Shown: piece after piece, positions 22,954 through 25,353 of the stretch
Layout: each line of letters opens with the position of its first letter
Numbering within the stretch: position 1 is the stretch's first letter
Assembly: GCA_947488485.1 (NCBI GenBank)
Contig: CANKZO010000013.1
Span: forward strand, 1 to 25,353
Length of the DNA: 25,353 bases
Reading direction: 5' to 3'
Source of the DNA: Opitutia bacterium
GTDB lineage: Bacteria > Verrucomicrobiota > Verrucomicrobiae > Opitutales > UBA953
The notes under the pieces: generated by a model
The model's database searches: none
Told to the model about the DNA's origin: nothing
Seen by the model: the letters and a program-made list of their open reading frames with translations, nothing else
Program-made: the position numbers and the translations under genes

Positions 22954-23877
22954 ATGTTCAAGAAACGCATCCTGCTCTTCGCCCTCGCGCTCGCCGGCGC
23001 CGTCGCCGCCCTGCAGCTCACCCGCGGCACGGCCACCGAGGCGCCGATCAAGCCGCCGCCCTACGAGCCGGCCACCCGCGACAAGGACGGCCTCATCGCC
23101 GCGGCGGGCCTGATTGAAGCCGTCGCCGAGAACACGCTCCTCGGCTCGCCGACTTCCGGTACGGTCGCCAAGGTCCACGTCAAGGTCTGGGACCAGGTGA
23201 AGGCCGGCGATCCGCTGCTCACACTCGATGATCGCGACCTCCGCGCCCAGCATGCCGTGCAGAAGGCCGCCGTCGAAGCCGCGGCCGCGACGGCCGAACG
23301 CGCCGTGGACGCCGCCCGTCGCTGGACCGGCATCAAGGACAGCGGCGCCGTCTCCGCCGCCGACCTGCTCTCCTATCAGATGGCCGCCAAGGAAGCGCAG
23401 GCGAAGCTCGCGCTCGCCAAGGCCCAGCTCGACCAGACCGCCGTGCTCCTCGACCGCCTCGTGCTCCGTTCGCCCATCGCCGCCACGGTGCTCCAGGTCG
23501 GCGTCCGCGCCGGCGAATTCGTCGCGGCCGGCGCCAAGGCGCCGGTCGTCCTCGGCGACATCTCGCGCCTGCAGATCCGCTGCGACGTCGACGAACAGCT
23601 CGCCACGCGCATGCGCGAAGGCCTGCCCGCCAAGGGCTACCTGAAGGGCGAAAGCTCCCTCGCCGGCGGCAAGGACCGGTCCATCGCCCTGAAGTTCGTC
23701 CGCATCGAGCCCTTCGTCATCCCGAAGACCTCGCTCACCGGCGCCAGCATCGAGCGCGTCGACACGCGCGTGCTGCAGGTGATCTACCAGTTCGACCGCC
23801 CGACGGGCCGCGCGCTCTTCGTCGGTCAGCAGATGGACGTCTATATCGACGCCTCCCAAGATGCGCCGGGCAAATAA
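22954..23877 (+). CDS. Periplasmic membrane-fusion protein, HlyD/DevB type
   Basis: 307 residues. An N-terminal signal-anchor (KKRILLFALALAGAVAALQL), then a lipoyl-like half (GLIEAVAENTLLGSPTSGTV, VWDQVKAGDPLLTLDDRDLR), a coiled-coil hairpin (about 105-165), and the second lipoyl half (LVLRSPIAATVLQVGVRAGE). The beta-barrel part is RLQIRCDVDEQLATRM. This is the adaptor that joins the inner-membrane ABC pump to the outer-membrane channel. The C-terminus overlaps the start of the channel gene by 17 bases. Length is a little short of typical DevB/MacA (about 370-390) because the C-terminal membrane-proximal domain is reduced. Confidence 0.9.
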   Translation: MFKKRILLFALALAGAVAALQLTRGTATEAPIKPPPYEPATRDKDGLIAAAGLIEAVAENTLLGSPTSGTVAKVHVKVWDQVKAGDPLLTLDDRDLRAQHAVQKAAVEAAAATAERAVDAARRWTGIKDSGAVSAADLLSYQMAAKEAQAKLALAKAQLDQTAVLLDRLVLRSPIAATVLQVGVRAGEFVAAGAKAPVVLGDISRLQIRCDVDEQLATRMREGLPAKGYLKGESSLAGGKDRSIALKFVRIEPFVIPKTSLTGASIERVDTRVLQVIYQFDRPTGRALFVGQQMDVYIDASQDAPGK

Positions 23878-25237
23878 GTCCTTCCTGTTCGCGGCGCTCG
23901 CCCTCGCGGGCTGCGCGCACGATCCGGCCGCCAAGCCGGCTTCACCGGTCGCGCCCGCCGCGTTCTCGCAGGCCGGCGTCGCCGCCGACGTGAAGTGGGC
24001 CGAGGCTTTCGCCGACCCTGCGCTGCTCGACCTGCTCGCCCGCGCCCGCAAGGGCAGCCCGGACCTCGCGCTCGCCCGCGCCCGTCAGCGCGAAGCGGTC
24101 GCCTTGCTCCGCGCCGCCGATGCCGGCGATCAGCCCGCGCTTTCCGTCGCCGCCGGCCAGGAAGCTTCCCGTATCTCCGTCGCCAACGGACGTTTCCCTC
24201 CGGGCATCCCGCGTCGCACGGATGTCACCGCCGTCGCCGCCAAGGCTTCCTGGGAACTCGACGTCTGGGGCCGCGAGGCCGCGAAGTCGCTGGCCGCCGA
24301 AGCCGACGTCCGCGCCGCGAAGTTCACCGCCGCGCAGGCCGATCTCGCCCTGTCCGCCGAAGTCGCCCGTCTCTGGTTCGCCGTCCGCGGCGCCCGCGAG
24401 CAGCTCCGCTTCCTCGAGACCGAATTCGCCACGCGCTTCCGCGAGATGGAACTCGTCGAGAAGACCGTGACGGCCGGCCTGATCGATTCCGACCCGCTTT
24501 CCACCGCGAGCCTCGCCGCCGCGCAGGCCAAGGTCGACGAAGGCCTCGGCCGCCGTCGTGTCGCCGCCGCCGAGAATGCGCTGCGCGCGCTCATCGGCGC
24601 CGCGCCCGGCGAAAGCCTGCCCGTCGCCCAAGGCGTCGCCGCGATGCCCGGTTTCGGCGCCGGCGTACCGTCCGAACTCCTGCTGCGTCGTCCCGACCTC
24701 GCCGCCGCCGCCGCGCGTCTCGACGCCGCGGTCTCCCGCGAAGGCGCGGCCCGCGCGGATTTCTATCCTTCCGTCACGCTCACCGGCCAGGCCGGTTGGC
24801 AGGCCGATCCGGCTTCGCGTATCGGGCAGGGCTCCGCCGGTTTTTGGAGCCTCGCGCCCGTGGTCGATCTGCCGATCTTCGACGCCGGTCGCCGCGAAGC
24901 GAACCTCGAGACCGCGCGCGCGCGGATCGACGGCTCCGCGGCCGAATGGACGAAGGCCGTGCTCGGCGCCTTCCGCGAGGTCGAGGACGCCCTCGCCGAT
25001 CTCCGCGAGCTCGCGCAGCAGGAAGAACTCACCGCCCGCGTGCTCGCCGCCGTGCGGACCCGCCTCGCCAACGCCGAAGCGCGCCAGGAGGCCGGCCTCG
25101 CCAACGAGACCGAGCTCACGCTCGCCCGCCGCGACGAAGCGTTGGCTGCGCGCACGCTCTCGATGGTCGTATGGGAGCGTCGACAGGTCGCCGTGCGACT
25201 CGCCGCGGCCACGGGCGGCGGTTGGTCCGCCAAGTGA
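23861..25237 (+). CDS. Outer-membrane efflux lipoprotein, NodT/TolC family
   Basis: 458 residues from ATG at 23861. A lipoprotein signal peptide (FLFAALALAGCAHD) has lipid-attachment Cys18. Two OEP repeats follow: VKWAEAFADPALLDLLARAR with ASWELDVWGREAAKS, and LLLRRPDLAAAAARLDAAVS with ADFYPSVTLTGQAGW and LAPVVDLPIFDAGRREANLE. These are standard NodT-type signatures of trimeric outer-membrane channels with long periplasmic coiled coils. It is the last gene of the export operon and provides the exit duct, giving a complete tripartite ABC exporter. A hairpin follows about 50 bases downstream. Confidence 0.93.
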   Translation: MRRANKSFLFAALALAGCAHDPAAKPASPVAPAAFSQAGVAADVKWAEAFADPALLDLLARARKGSPDLALARARQREAVALLRAADAGDQPALSVAAGQEASRISVANGRFPPGIPRRTDVTAVAAKASWELDVWGREAAKSLAAEADVRAAKFTAAQADLALSAEVARLWFAVRGAREQLRFLETEFATRFREMELVEKTVTAGLIDSDPLSTASLAAAQAKVDEGLGRRRVAAAENALRALIGAAPGESLPVAQGVAAMPGFGAGVPSELLLRRPDLAAAAARLDAAVSREGAARADFYPSVTLTGQAGWQADPASRIGQGSAGFWSLAPVVDLPIFDAGRREANLETARARIDGSAAEWTKAVLGAFREVEDALADLRELAQQEELTARVLAAVRTRLANAEARQEAGLANETELTLARRDEALAARTLSMVVWERRQVAVRLAAATGGGWSAK

Positions 25238-25287
25238 CTTTCCTTGGTAGGGTGAGGCGTGAGGTCTGACCTATGCGCACAAAGAAG

Positions 25288-25311
25288 AAGGGCGTCCTGG
25301 CGGACGCCCTT
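25288..25311. terminator. Hairpin terminator between convergent genes
   Basis: AAGGGCGTCC (25288-25297) pairs perfectly with GGACGCCCTT (25302-25311) around a TGGC loop. A-rich AAAGAAG precedes it, and CCTGTTT follows. It probably ends the export operon and, read from the other side, the leftward gene whose stop is at 25332-25334. Confidence 0.75.
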
Positions 25312-25331
25312 CCTGTTTCCGGTCAAGGACC

Positions 25332-25353
25332 TCAGGCCTTGATCTGCGGGCGC
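25332..25353 (-). CDS. 3' end of a leftward gene (partial)
   Basis: Read on the minus strand, the last codons give Arg-Pro-Gln-Ile-Lys-Ala followed by TGA at 25334-25332. The hairpin just downstream supports this as a genuine gene end. Only six residues are in the window, so the product cannot be named. Confidence 0.45.

Noticed and set aside
22582..24051. Long leftward open frame opposite the ATPase, fusion-protein and channel genes
   Set aside because: It spans three well-supported genes on the other strand and has no recognisable motif, so it is a shadow.

Overview
The window looks like chromosomal DNA from a high-GC Gram-negative bacterium, most likely Verrucomicrobiota close to Opitutales. 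This rests on family resemblance only: a DUF5069 gene, a fungal-type cystathionine gamma-synthase-like protein, the integrase type, and an outer-membrane lipoprotein efflux system. No rRNA or other marker is present to confirm it.

Bases 1-4930 hold the main discovery. A compact integrative element of about 4.76 kb (115-4885) sits inside a low-molecular-weight protein tyrosine phosphatase gene and splits it within the catalytic P-loop. A 13-bp direct repeat (GGCAGATGTTGCC) flanks the element and encodes Gly-Asn-Ile-Cys of the P-loop. Removing one copy plus the element restores the reading frame. Near the ends lie five copies of a TAACATCCCA-like decamer, probably integrase arm sites. The element carries a tyrosine recombinase with a repetitive tail, an excisionase-like HTH protein, two translationally coupled proteins I do not recognise, a tiny secreted Asp-box protein, and long non-coding stretches with several repeats. 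I see no capsid, relaxase or recognisable replication gene.

Bases 4934-9563 are host genes. DUF5069 reads leftward into the broken phosphatase gene. A tightly packed rightward unit follows: a HemX/CcsA-like membrane protein, hemA (lacking most of the C-terminal dimerisation domain), a sigma-54 response regulator and a PstS-like substrate-binding protein. tRNA-Gly(GCC) and a terminator close this part.

Bases 9722-15186 run leftward: mnmE, mnmG, phoB and phoR. Two perfect 16-bp parS palindromes (TGTTCCACGTGGAACA), one between phoB and mnmG and one inside mnmG, suggest that the region lies in the ParB-organised, origin-proximal part of the chromosome. No parA or parB and no clear oriC are visible.

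Bases 15308-18024 run rightward: lysA (diaminopimelate decarboxylase) followed two bases later by the cystathionine gamma-synthase-like PLP enzyme. A strong hairpin separates them from a convergent small exported protein (18056-18505). Divergent from that are a secreted glycosidase-like protein, an aquaporin lacking the usual arginine after its second NPA, and a small membrane protein. After another hairpin, 21030-25237 is a four-gene export operon: MacB/DevC-type permease, ATPase, membrane-fusion protein and NodT-type outer-membrane lipoprotein. The window ends with a hairpin and the last codons of a leftward gene.
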